DNA of 64,000 bases, taken from Afipia felis ATCC 53690. GTDB lineage: Bacteria > Pseudomonadota > Alphaproteobacteria > Rhizobiales > Xanthobacteraceae. The position numbers were made by a program, and so were the translations under genes. Below are positions 18,084-26,124 of the stretch, piece after piece; within the stretch, counting starts at the first letter, position 1, and each line of letters starts with the position of its first letter. The stretch covers positions 1,364,001 to 1,428,000 of the forward strand of contig NZ_KB375270.1 in NCBI RefSeq assembly GCF_000314735.2, written 5' to 3'. A model generated the notes under the pieces. The model did not search any database and was not told where the DNA came from. It was given only the letters and a program-made list of their open reading frames with translations.

Positions 18084-18100
18084 GACCTTATTATAAGGTC
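18084..18100. promoter_or_regulatory. Palindromic site upstream of aminotransferase copy 1
   Basis: GACCTTAT-T-ATAAGGTC: two perfect 8-bp arms around one base, 31 bases upstream of the start codon at 18053. It differs from the TTGCAT-type sites near gntR, so a different regulator or an internal promoter is possible. Confidence 0.4.
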
Positions 18101-18206
18101 GATTTGCCGTCGGGAATGTATCCGTAAAACCCCCCCGCGCAACCATAAAATCGTTCCGTTTCATGATCCGGATCAATCTTTAGTACGATGAAATCCCTTC
18201 CCTATT

Positions 18207-19277
18207 TCAGGCTGCGGCCTTCTTCCGATTCGCTTCCAGCCGCCTGTCGACAAGCGCCACGATACCGTCCAGCACCGGATGGCTCATGCCGAGTTCGCGG
18301 GCCGTCAGCTGCACGAGCTTGTCGGCCCGCTCGATGTTCGGAACCCCGTTGTTGAGTGCGCGAGCGGCCGAGGCCGGACGAGTGAGACTTTCCGCCGCGG
18401 CGGCGTATTTCTCGAACGGCACCATGTCGTCGCGGGAGGCACCGAGTTTGACGCACACATCCACCACGAAATTGTAGATCGAGCGAGATTCCTCGATGTT
18501 GGAGTGAACCGCTTCCTGCGCGGTCCGCATGCCGTCCGGCGTGATGCAGCGATAATTGCCCGCCATCAGCATCGCCCATTTGGCAAGCGGCACGAACAGC
18601 GAGTCGTGGAAGCGCAACTTCACCGGCAATTCGATCTTGCCTTCCGGCACGTCGAAGCGGACGTTCTGAATGTCCTGCTCGAGATTGCGGAGCATCTGGT
18701 TGCTGGCTTCATCGTCGAAACGCGCAACCTTGAAGTTGGTCGGCAACGTCACCTGCAGGACGTTGACCGGCTCCTCCGGCGGACGGACTGCCTGCGGATC
18801 GGGGCTGCACAACGTCAGCCGGCCCGGATCGAAATTCGCCCAGACTTCCGGTGCGGTGTACGCCGGCTTCAGCGCATCGGCGTTGATGCCGGGAATGCGC
18901 TGCATGTAGGGCAGCGGCGGCATGTTCATGATCGACATGCAAGGCACCCGCGACTTCGCAACTGCATCGAGCAATTCGCGCACGCCGGCGGAGCCATACT
19001 GCGGTTCCTGCATCGCAAGGCCGATCAGATCGTAGTCCTTCGGGTTCACGTCGGCCGGGCCGGCGGCCGACACCTTGCCCGGCAGCTTGCGGGAATCGAT
19101 CTCGATCTGGTCCTTGCGGCCACGGATCGGCATCCGCACGCGGAAGCCTTCCTTGTTGATGAGATCAGCTTCCGCCGGCAGGCAGACGAGCTTCACGTCG
19201 TGGCCGCCGAACAACAGCTTGGAGGCCAAAAGCGAGCCGTAAGAGGCTCCGAGGATGAGGATATTGTAGTGAGCCAT
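18207..19277 (-). CDS. Ketopantoate-reductase-like NAD(P)-binding protein
   Basis: A 356-residue protein with the two-domain PanE/ApbA layout: an N-terminal Rossmann domain (about 1-190) and an all-helical C-terminal domain (about 200-340). The dinucleotide motif is altered: ILGASYGSLLASKL in place of GxGxxG, so cofactor binding may differ. It is longer than housekeeping PanE (~300). Position between two aminotransferase genes, with good ribosome signal GGGAG 8 bases before the start, points to a role in reducing or sensing a 2-oxo acid such as the aminotransferase product. That role is inference. Confidence 0.72.
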   Translation of the reverse strand: MAHYNILILGASYGSLLASKLLFGGHDVKLVCLPAEADLINKEGFRVRMPIRGRKDQIEIDSRKLPGKVSAAGPADVNPKDYDLIGLAMQEPQYGSAGVRELLDAVAKSRVPCMSIMNMPPLPYMQRIPGINADALKPAYTAPEVWANFDPGRLTLCSPDPQAVRPPEEPVNVLQVTLPTNFKVARFDDEASNQMLRNLEQDIQNVRFDVPEGKIELPVKLRFHDSLFVPLAKWAMLMAGNYRCITPDGMRTAQEAVHSNIEESRSIYNFVVDVCVKLGASRDDMVPFEKYAAAAESLTRPASAARALNNGVPNIERADKLVQLTARELGMSHPVLDGIVALVDRRLEANRKKAAA

Positions 19278-19360
19278 GACACTTCTCCCAGGGTCACGTT
19301 ACGCACTCCGTCATCTGATGGACGGATTTTGCGGTCTTGGTAGTTCGGGTCTTTTATAGT

Positions 19361-20569
19361 TCAGTTCTTGATGAGTTTCAGGTGGCCCGCGAGGTTGGCG
19401 CGGGTACGATCCTCAAGGATTTTCATTGCCGCATCGACGCCACCGGCGCGGTGCGGAACACCCGCAACCGACAGACCGAGTTCTACGCCGGACAGCGCAC
19501 CCAGCAGCGTCAGTTCATTGCACTCGCCAAGATGGCCGATGCGGAACACCTTACCCGCGAGCTTGGTGAGACCAGCGCCGAGCGACATGTTGAAGTTCTC
19601 AAGCACGACCTTGCGGAACTGATCGGCATCGTGGCCCGGCGGCATCACCACCGCAGTCAGCACCGGCGAGTATTCTTCCGGATTCTGACAAAGCACTTCC
19701 AGTCCCCAATGCTCCACCGCGGCGCGCGTGGCGGCCGCAAGGCGCTTGTGGCGGGCGAACACGTTGTCGAGCCCCTCCTCCAGCATCATCGCGATGGCTT
19801 CGCGCAGGCCGTAGAGAAGATTGGTCGCAGGCGTGTAGGGGAAGAAGCCGTCCGCGTTGGGCTTGAGCATCTCTTCCCAATCCCAATACGAGCGCGGCAT
19901 GCCGCCGGTCTTCGCCTTGGCGCGGGCCTTTTCGGAAATGGCGTTGAAGCCGAGGCCCGGCGGCAGCATGAAGCCCTTCTGCGAGCAACTGACGGTGACG
20001 TCCACGCCCCATTCCTCGTGCTTGTATTCAGCCGAGCCGAGCGAGGAGATGGTGTCGACCAGGAACAGCGCCGGATGCTTGGCAGCGTCGATGGCCTTGC
20101 GGATGTCGGCGATCCGGCTGGTGACGCCGGTCGAGGTCTCGTTGTGGACGACCATCACCGCCTTGATGGCGTGGGCCTTGTCCTGCGACAGGTGCTCACC
20201 AATCGCGGCCGGATCGGCACCATGACGCCAGTCGCCCGGCATGAATTCGACATCGAGGCCGAAGCGCTTGGCCATCTTCTGCCACAGCGTGGCGAAGTGG
20301 CCGGTCTCGACCATCAGAACCTTGTCGCCGGGCGACAGCGTGTTGACGATCGCCGCCTCCCACGCGCCGGTGCCCGACGACGGAAAGATCACCACGGGGC
20401 CTGAGGTCTGGAAAATCTTCTGCGAACCGGTCAGCACAGCCTTGCCGAGCTGGGCGAACTCGGCGCTGCGATGATCGATGACCGGCATGTCGATCGCGCG
20501 GAGCACGCGATCGGGAACGGGGCTCGGTCCCGGGATTTGAAGAAAATGACGCCCTTGGAAACCCGCCAT
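19361..20569 (-). CDS. Class V aminotransferase, serine/aspartate-glyoxylate type (copy 2)
   Basis: A 402-residue PLP enzyme that aligns without gaps to copy 1 over at least its first 200 residues, with PLP Lys198 in SCSQKGFMLPPGL. Both share VFRIGHLGE/GHLGHFN-type C-terminal motifs. Known relatives include serine-glyoxylate aminotransferase of methylotrophs and the aspartate-glyoxylate enzyme BhcA. It is the first gene of the leftward operon and starts 156 bases from the divergent gntR gene, so the palindromic sites at 20619-20670 lie in its promoter. Two copies in one operon suggest different amino donors or acceptors. Confidence 0.9.
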   Translation of the reverse strand: MAGFQGRHFLQIPGPSPVPDRVLRAIDMPVIDHRSAEFAQLGKAVLTGSQKIFQTSGPVVIFPSSGTGAWEAAIVNTLSPGDKVLMVETGHFATLWQKMAKRFGLDVEFMPGDWRHGADPAAIGEHLSQDKAHAIKAVMVVHNETSTGVTSRIADIRKAIDAAKHPALFLVDTISSLGSAEYKHEEWGVDVTVSCSQKGFMLPPGLGFNAISEKARAKAKTGGMPRSYWDWEEMLKPNADGFFPYTPATNLLYGLREAIAMMLEEGLDNVFARHKRLAAATRAAVEHWGLEVLCQNPEEYSPVLTAVVMPPGHDADQFRKVVLENFNMSLGAGLTKLAGKVFRIGHLGECNELTLLGALSGVELGLSVAGVPHRAGGVDAAMKILEDRTRANLAGHLKLIKN

Positions 20570-20618
20570 GGTTCTGAACCCTTCTCAGCCTTCACATGTT
20601 CAATGTTAGCCAAAAGGA

Positions 20619-20630
20619 TTGCATGTACAA
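20619..20630. promoter_or_regulatory. Candidate GntR/FCD half-site cluster
   Basis: TTGCATGTACAA resembles the core of the larger palindrome 13 bases downstream (TTGCATGCAA) and of the site at 21461-21485 (TTGCATACAA). It lies about 50 bases upstream of the aminotransferase copy 2 start. Confidence 0.4.
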
Positions 20631-20642
20631 TTTTTGAATGCA

Positions 20643-20670
20643 AGTTATTTTTTGCATGCAAAAAATAACT
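20643..20670. promoter_or_regulatory. Perfect 28-bp palindrome, probable operator between gntR and the aminotransferase operon
   Basis: Each arm is AGTTATTTTTTGCA read towards the centre at 20656/20657, and the two arms are exact reverse complements. The centre is GCATGC with T6 and A6 on either side. It sits in the 156-base divergent gap, 74 bases from one start codon and 56 from the other, where it could repress or activate both transcripts. The adjacent GntR-family protein is the obvious binder. Confidence 0.65.
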
Positions 20671-20725
20671 CGACGATTTTCCCTCGCCAGATTAAAGTCA
20701 CATTAGAAAAACGGCGATTCCACAT

Positions 20726-21454
20726 ATGACCGCATCCCTGCTTGCGACACTGCATTCCCATGAACCCGTGGGAAGCAAGGAAGAGACCTCCCTTCACGAC
20801 GAAACGCTGTCGCGGCTGAGGGACCACATCGTCGAGGGCAACATTCCCGACGGCGGACGCATCCTCGAACGCGAGTTGTGCGAACTGCTCGGCATTTCCC
20901 GCACGCCGCTGCGTGAGGCACTCAAAGTGCTCGCCTCCGAAGGCATCGTCGAACTGCTGCCGAACCGCGGCGCGCGCGTCCGTGCGCTGAGCGAGCGCGA
21001 TCTGCACGAACTGTTCGACCTGATGGGAGGCCTCGAAGCCTTATCTGGCAGGCTTGCCTGCGAAAACATCACCGATGCTGAGATCGCCGAGATCGAGCAG
21101 TTGCATCACGAGATGTACGGCTTCTATCTGCGCAAAGACATGCACAACTACTTCCGCGCCAACCAGGCAATCCATCAGAAGATCCTGGAGGCCTCGCGCA
21201 ACCAGATGCTGCAGTCGACCTACGCCACCCTCGCCGGCCGCATCCGCCGCGTGCGCTACTCAGCCAACTTCGCGCGCGAAAAAGAGCGCTGGGGCGAGGC
21301 CATGCGCGAGCACGAACTGATGCTCGACGCGCTCCGGCGCCGCGCCGGCTCCGAGCTTTCCGAGATCCTGTTCCACCACCTCAGAAACAAGCGCAGCGCT
21401 GCAATGGAACCGGCGCAACAGCAATTGGATACCGCCACGCCACCTGCACATTGA
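20726..21454 (+). CDS. GntR family regulator with FCD ligand-binding domain
   Basis: A 242-residue regulator. The winged helix-turn-helix occupies about 24-95 (LRDHIVEGNIPDGGRILERELCELLG, then ISRTPLREALKVLASEGIVEL), the GntR signature. The helical FCD domain follows (about 103-230) with the metal/ligand histidines expected in FANQAIHQKI-like and MREHELMLDAL segments. FadR/FCD members sense organic or amino acids. It divides two divergent catabolic operons and is flanked by related palindromes (20643-20670 and 21461-21485). It probably controls both operons and itself. Confidence 0.92.
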   Translation: MTASLLATLHSHEPVGSKEETSLHDETLSRLRDHIVEGNIPDGGRILERELCELLGISRTPLREALKVLASEGIVELLPNRGARVRALSERDLHELFDLMGGLEALSGRLACENITDAEIAEIEQLHHEMYGFYLRKDMHNYFRANQAIHQKILEASRNQMLQSTYATLAGRIRRVRYSANFAREKERWGEAMREHELMLDALRRRAGSELSEILFHHLRNKRSAAMEPAQQQLDTATPPAH

Positions 21455-21460
21455 GGCGTC

Positions 21461-21485
21461 GCAAGTTTTGCATACAAAAACTTGC
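21461..21485. promoter_or_regulatory. Imperfect palindrome downstream of gntR, candidate operator of the rightward operon
   Basis: GCAAGTTTT at 21461-21469 and AAAACTTGC at 21477-21485 are perfect inverted arms around GCATACA. The core TTGCATACAA matches the core of the palindrome at 20643-20670. It starts 6 bases past the gntR stop and 231 bases before the FAD dehydrogenase gene. It could also form a hairpin in the gntR transcript, though no T-run follows. Confidence 0.5.
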
Positions 21486-21715
21486 GTCGTGGCGATTTCT
21501 TTTGCATTTTATCGTCTTGCCCCTACCAATCAGGCGCATTGAGCTCTTTCCGGGACGGCACAGAGAGCTGATGACCTGATTTCGGGCTCGGAAGGCAGCA
21601 GCGGTAAGAGGATATCCTCCCATGCGGCTGACCTCCGGCGAGATGGAGCCTTGCTCGGGCGTATTCGAGTGGCGAGGCCGCGGCCGCCAGAAGCAGTCGC
21701 AGAACTATTTAAGGG

Positions 21716-24691
21716 ATGAGCATGGCGAGCGGAGCAGGATCGAAACTCGAGCGGCGGCTTCAGACTGAAATCACCGGCGACGTGATGTTCGATGCGTTCT
21801 CGCGCGGCCGCTACGCCACTGATGCGTCCTTCTATCAGATCATGCCTTTCGGCGTGGTCGCCCCGCGCACCAAAGCCGAAGCACTCGCCGCGATGGAGAT
21901 CGCCCGCGGTGAAGGATACATCGTCACGCCGCGCGGCGGCGGTACCTCGCAATGCGGCCAGACCATCAACAACGGCCTCGTTGTCGACGTTTCCAAATAT
22001 CTCAATAAGGTCGTCTCGCTCGATGTCGAGAAGCGGACCTGCGTGGTTGAACCCGGCATCGTGCTGGACGACCTCAACCGGCAACTGAAGAAGCACGGCC
22101 TGTGGTTTCCGGTCGACGTCTCGACCGCCTCGCGCGCCACCATCGGCGGCATGGCAGGCAACAACTCCTGTGGCGGACGTTCGCTGCGCTACGGCACGAT
22201 GCGCGACAACACGTTGTCGATGGATGCTGCGCTTGCCGACGGCACCGAACTCCATTTCGGTCCGGTCGAGCGCGAATCTGCCTGGCCGAACGTCGCAGCA
22301 CCCGGGCGTGATCTGTTTCGCGACCTGCTCGCGCTAGGCAGCCGCGAGGCCGGCGAGATTACCGATCGCTTCCCCACCGTTCAGCGCCGCGTCGGCGGTT
22401 ACAATCTCGATGCGTTGACACCGAACGGGCCGACCAACAACATGGCGCATATCCTGGTGGGCTCGGAAGGCACCCTCGCCTTCACCACCCAGGTCGAACT
22501 GAAGCTCTGGCCCCTGCTCGGCACCAAGGTGTTCGGCGTCTGCCATTTCGGTAGCTTCTATGAAGCGATGGATGCAACCCAGCATCTGGTGAAGCTCAAG
22601 CCAATCGCGGTCGAGCTTGTCGACAAGACCATGATCGCGCTCGGCCGCGATATCGCAATGTTCCGGCCGACGATCGAAGCCGTGGTACGCGGCGAGCCCG
22701 AGGCACTGCTGATCGTTGAATTCGCCGAAGAGAGTCAGGACGCCAACTTCACCAAACTCAAGCAGCTCAGTGAGCTGATGGGCGATCTCGGGTTTGGCTG
22801 GAATAACCCGCCGCGCAAATGGGGCGGCGTGGTCGATGTGACGGAACCCGCGATGCAGGCGGCAATCACCGATTTCCGCACCTCCGGCCTCAACGTCATG
22901 ATGTCGATGAAGACTGCCGGCAAGCCGGTGTCTTTTGTCGAGGACTGTGCGGTGCCATTGCCGTACCTCGCCGAATATACGGACCGGCTGAACAAGATAT
23001 TCGCCAAGCACGGCACCAGCCCGACGATGTATGCCCACGCTTCCGAGGGCTGCCTGCATGTCCGTCCGGTGCTGAACCTGCGTCTCGACAAGGACGTCAA
23101 GGCGATGCGCGCCATTGCCGAAGAAGCCTTCGCCATGGTGCGTGAATTCAAGGGCTCGCACTCCGGCGAGCATGGCGACGGTCTCGTCCGCTCCGAATTC
23201 CACGAACAGATGTTCGGCCCGCGCATCGTGCGCGACTTCGAGGAGGTAAAGCAGCGCTTCGATCCACAGGGCACGCTCAATCCCGGCAAGATCGTGCATC
23301 CGCCGAAGATGGACGACCGCTCGCTGTTCCGCTTCAAACCCGGCTACAAGGTCGAAGACTTCAAGACCGAGCTCGACTGGTCGGCCTATCCCGGCGCGGC
23401 CGGCGGTTTCCAGGGCGCGGTCGAAATGTGCAACAACAACGGCGCCTGCCGCAAACTCGAAGGCGGCGTGATGTGTCCGTCCTATCGGGCTACGCGCAAC
23501 GAAAAGGATGTGACGCGCGGACGCGCCAACACGCTGCGTCTTGCGATCTCCGGCCAGCTCGGCCCCGACGCGCTGTCGTCCGACGAGATGATGGAGACGA
23601 TGAAGCTGTGCGTCTCCTGTAAAGCCTGCCGTCGCGAATGCCCAACCGGCGTCGACATGGCGAAAATGAAGATCGAGGTGCTGGCAGCCCGGGTGAAAAC
23701 CCACGGCCTCACCCTGCGCAATCGCCTGGTCGGCTACCTGCCGTATTATGCCGGCTTCGCCTCCACCTTCGCGCCGCTGGTAAACCTGCGCAACAGGAGC
23801 ACGCTGCTCCGCTGGGCGCTGGAGAAAATTGCAGGCTTCAGCGCAAAGCGCGACCTGCCGGAATGGCGGCGCGATACGTTTTCGCCGAACGGCACGATGT
23901 TCGGGCCGGAAGGCGGTCCGGAGGTCGTTCTGTTCGCCGACACGTTCAATCGCGCCTATGAGCGCGAGAACCTTGACGACGCACTCAGCGTACTGGTCGC
24001 AGGCGGTTATCGCGTGCACCTGCCGAAACCCGCCGCCGGCACGCGGCCGCTATGCTGCGGCCGCACCTTCCTGTCCGCGGGACTTGTCGAAAAGGCTCGC
24101 GAGGAGCTCAACCGCCTCGTCGCCGTTTTCGCGCCGTTTGCCGAACGCGGCGTTCCGATTGTGGGGCTGGAACCGAGCTGTCTGCTGACGCTGCGTGATG
24201 AATTGCTTTCCCTTCGCAACAATGAGGCCGCCAAGGCGGTGTCGGCGCAGGCCCTGTTGTTCGAGGAATTTCTGATGCGGGAGGCCGCGGCGGGCCGATT
24301 GCAGTTGCCGCTGAAGCCGATCGCTCCGAAGGCGATGGTCCACGGCCATTGCCATCAAAAGTCGTTCGACGCTTTCACGCCGGTCCAGAAAGTCTTGCGG
24401 CTGGTGCCGGATCTCGATGTCGAAGTCATCGAGTCGAGTTGCTGCGGCATGGCGGGCGCCTTTGGTTATGGCGCCGACACCTACAACGAATCCATCGCCA
24501 TGGCCGAACAGAAGCTGCTGCCCGCAGTCCGCAAGGCGCCGAGTGAGGCGATCATCGTGGCCGACGGCACATCGTGCCGCCATCAGATCAAGGACGGCAC
24601 CGGACGCGGTGCGCTGCATGTCGCGCGCGTACTGGCGATGAGCATAAAGGACGCGGCGGGCGATCCGGCTGGAGGTCGCCAGCGGGACTGA
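21716..24691 (+). CDS. FAD-binding 2-hydroxyacid dehydrogenase fused to Fe-S/CCG domains
   Basis: A 991-residue fusion. The first ~560 residues are the FAD-linked oxidase (VAO/PCMH) fold: PRGGGTSQCGQTINNGLVVD, GRSLRYGTMRDNTLSM and GSEGTLAFTTQVELKLWP. Then come cysteine motifs for iron-sulfur clusters, including CVSCKACRRECPTG at about 23609-23650. Two CCG domains follow (PLCCGRTFLSAG; ESSCCGMAGAFGYG). This is the D-lactate/glycolate/D-2-hydroxyglutarate dehydrogenase type (YdiJ-like), oxidising a 2-hydroxyacid and feeding electrons to the quinone pool. AAGGG at 21711-21715 abuts ATG 21716 and is better spaced for ATG 21722, so the true start may be two codons later. It heads the rightward operon. 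Confidence 0.88.
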   Translation: MSMASGAGSKLERRLQTEITGDVMFDAFSRGRYATDASFYQIMPFGVVAPRTKAEALAAMEIARGEGYIVTPRGGGTSQCGQTINNGLVVDVSKYLNKVVSLDVEKRTCVVEPGIVLDDLNRQLKKHGLWFPVDVSTASRATIGGMAGNNSCGGRSLRYGTMRDNTLSMDAALADGTELHFGPVERESAWPNVAAPGRDLFRDLLALGSREAGEITDRFPTVQRRVGGYNLDALTPNGPTNNMAHILVGSEGTLAFTTQVELKLWPLLGTKVFGVCHFGSFYEAMDATQHLVKLKPIAVELVDKTMIALGRDIAMFRPTIEAVVRGEPEALLIVEFAEESQDANFTKLKQLSELMGDLGFGWNNPPRKWGGVVDVTEPAMQAAITDFRTSGLNVMMSMKTAGKPVSFVEDCAVPLPYLAEYTDRLNKIFAKHGTSPTMYAHASEGCLHVRPVLNLRLDKDVKAMRAIAEEAFAMVREFKGSHSGEHGDGLVRSEFHEQMFGPRIVRDFEEVKQRFDPQGTLNPGKIVHPPKMDDRSLFRFKPGYKVEDFKTELDWSAYPGAAGGFQGAVEMCNNNGACRKLEGGVMCPSYRATRNEKDVTRGRANTLRLAISGQLGPDALSSDEMMETMKLCVSCKACRRECPTGVDMAKMKIEVLAARVKTHGLTLRNRLVGYLPYYAGFASTFAPLVNLRNRSTLLRWALEKIAGFSAKRDLPEWRRDTFSPNGTMFGPEGGPEVVLFADTFNRAYERENLDDALSVLVAGGYRVHLPKPAAGTRPLCCGRTFLSAGLVEKAREELNRLVAVFAPFAERGVPIVGLEPSCLLTLRDELLSLRNNEAAKAVSAQALLFEEFLMREAAAGRLQLPLKPIAPKAMVHGHCHQKSFDAFTPVQKVLRLVPDLDVEVIESSCCGMAGAFGYGADTYNESIAMAEQKLLPAVRKAPSEAIIVADGTSCRHQIKDGTGRGALHVARVLAMSIKDAAGDPAGGRQRD

Positions 24692-24728
24692 TCTTCAAGC
24701 AACACAGATAGACATCGGGAGAGAGCCC

Positions 24729-24790
24729 ATGAAAATGGGTAGGTTTCTCGGATTGATTGTAGCAAGCTGTCTTCCGTCCAAGCCGTTTCC
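24729..24790 (+). other. Out-of-frame signal-peptide start of the following binding protein
   Basis: ATG 24729 opens MKMGRFLGLIVASCL, a good signal-peptide n/h-region with GGGAGAGAGCCC just upstream. This frame runs on to a stop at 24820-24822. The binding-protein frame is shifted by one base, and upstream of its ATG at 24818 it reads SSVQAVSTPALAVEDR, a good cleavage region. A single missing base near 24770-24782 would join the two parts into one normal precursor. Confidence 0.6.
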
Positions 24791-24817
24791 ACTCCTGCCC
24801 TGGCTGTCGAGGATCGA

Positions 24818-25528
24818 ATGCTGAAAGAACTCGTACCGACCGGCAAGCTGCGCGTCGGCCTTGCCTATGCGCCGGCGCCAACCCCCGTCTTCGTCGCCAG
24901 AGATGGCGACAATGTTCACGGCCCCGCTTTCGACATTGGCAACGCGCTGGCGAAGAAGCTTGGCGTCCCGGTCGAGCTTCATGTCACTGCGACCACGGGC
25001 GAACTGACCGAAGCAGGCAGCGCCGGTCTTATCGACATCGGTTTCATGCCCGCCGACGAGGCACGGAAGCAGCGGCTCGATTTCAGCCCACCCTATTTCG
25101 TCATAGAAAGCACCTACCTTGCTACCGCCGACTCTGGGATCAAAACGATGGCAGACGTCGATCGTGCGGGCGTCAAGGTTGTGGGCATCGACGGCTCGAC
25201 CACAATGCGAGCTGCAGCCCGAACGCTGAAACAGGCGACAGTTACTGTCGCAAAATCGGTCGACGAAGCCATGGCCAAGATGAAAGCCGGCGAAGTGCAG
25301 GCATTCGCCCTGACCCATGACGCTCTGCCGAAGCTCCAGAAACAGCTTCCAGGCTCAGTCATTCTGGATGGTGCATTTCAGACCGTGGGCGTTGCCATCG
25401 GCATTCAGAAGAACAAACCCGCCGCTCTCGCTTATGTGAAGGCGTTCATCGAAGACGCCAAAAAGGACGGCACCATCCGCAAGACATTCGACAGCGCCGG
25501 TTTACAGCAACTGACTGTGGCGCCCTGA
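24818..25528 (+). CDS. ABC-type amino-acid (family 3) substrate-binding protein, signal peptide frameshifted
   Basis: The 236-residue open frame covers a complete family 3 binding fold: LKELVPTGKLRVGLAYAPAP, then FDIGNALAKKLGVPVEL, LIDIGFMPADEARKQRLDFS and KVVGIDGSTTMRAAA. As it stands it lacks an export signal, since the signal peptide is encoded upstream in another frame. Possible readings are a true frameshift mutation, a sequencing error, or reuse as a cytoplasmic protein. No ABC permease or ATPase genes are nearby, so it is an orphan binding protein. It sits between the FAD dehydrogenase and the GlcG-like gene in the same orientation. Confidence 0.75.
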   Translation: MLKELVPTGKLRVGLAYAPAPTPVFVARDGDNVHGPAFDIGNALAKKLGVPVELHVTATTGELTEAGSAGLIDIGFMPADEARKQRLDFSPPYFVIESTYLATADSGIKTMADVDRAGVKVVGIDGSTTMRAAARTLKQATVTVAKSVDEAMAKMKAGEVQAFALTHDALPKLQKQLPGSVILDGAFQTVGVAIGIQKNKPAALAYVKAFIEDAKKDGTIRKTFDSAGLQQLTVAP

Positions 25529-25620
25529 ACCGCTTCACACGTCAACCCAACACGCACGAGGCTTGATCGCCATCGAGCCTCGTGCTGAAAACATCCGATG
25601 TAATTCGTGAAGGATCGACC

Positions 25621-26049
25621 ATGACCCTGAAGCTCGACACCGCCCGTAAAATCCTCGACGCAGCACTCGCCAAGATCGCCGAACTGAAGACCAAGCCGAT
25701 GGCTGTCGTCGTGCTCGACGCGCGCGGCTGCATCAAGGCTTCCGTCCTTCAGGATGGCACAAGCCTCATGCGCCACGAAGTTGCGCACGGCAAGGCTTAC
25801 GGCGCGCTCGCTATGGGGGTTGGCTCGCGCGCGCTCTTCAAGCGCGCCAACGAGCAGCCCTACTTCATCGACGCCGCCAACACCATGGCGCGCGGCGCGC
25901 TGATCCCCGTCCCCGGCGGCGTGTTGATCAAGGATGCAAACGGCGACGTGGTGGGCGCGGTCGGCATCAGCGGCGACACCTCCGACAATGATGAGATTTG
26001 CTGCATCGCAGGCATCGAGGCCGTTGGCCTGAAGGCTGACGTCGGCTAG
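25621..26049 (+). CDS. GlcG/HbpS family protein
   Basis: A 142-residue protein of the GlcG/HbpS (DUF336) family: KPMAVVVLDARGCIKASVLQDG, RHEVAHGKAYGALAMG and GALIPVPGGVLIKDANGDVVGAVGISG. Members are small alpha/beta proteins found in glycolate and other catabolic operons; some bind haem, and most have no proven reaction. ATG 25621 follows AAGGA with normal spacing, so an in-frame ATG upstream at 25582 is not needed. The end reads SDNDEICCIAGIEAVGL, as usual for the family. Confidence 0.85.
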   Translation: MTLKLDTARKILDAALAKIAELKTKPMAVVVLDARGCIKASVLQDGTSLMRHEVAHGKAYGALAMGVGSRALFKRANEQPYFIDAANTMARGALIPVPGGVLIKDANGDVVGAVGISGDTSDNDEICCIAGIEAVGLKADVG

Positions 26050-26124
26050 GCCGCATCGCAGGCACGCGGCGGCGAGAGACAACCTCTCACCGCTTCATCA
26101 AGAAACGTAAAAACGGAAACGTCC

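Noticed and set aside
22334..24019. 561-codon open frame antisense to the FAD/Fe-S dehydrogenase
   Set aside because: The plus strand has complete, family-defining motifs throughout. The antisense frame has no recognisable domain and is the usual by-product of high-GC codon use.
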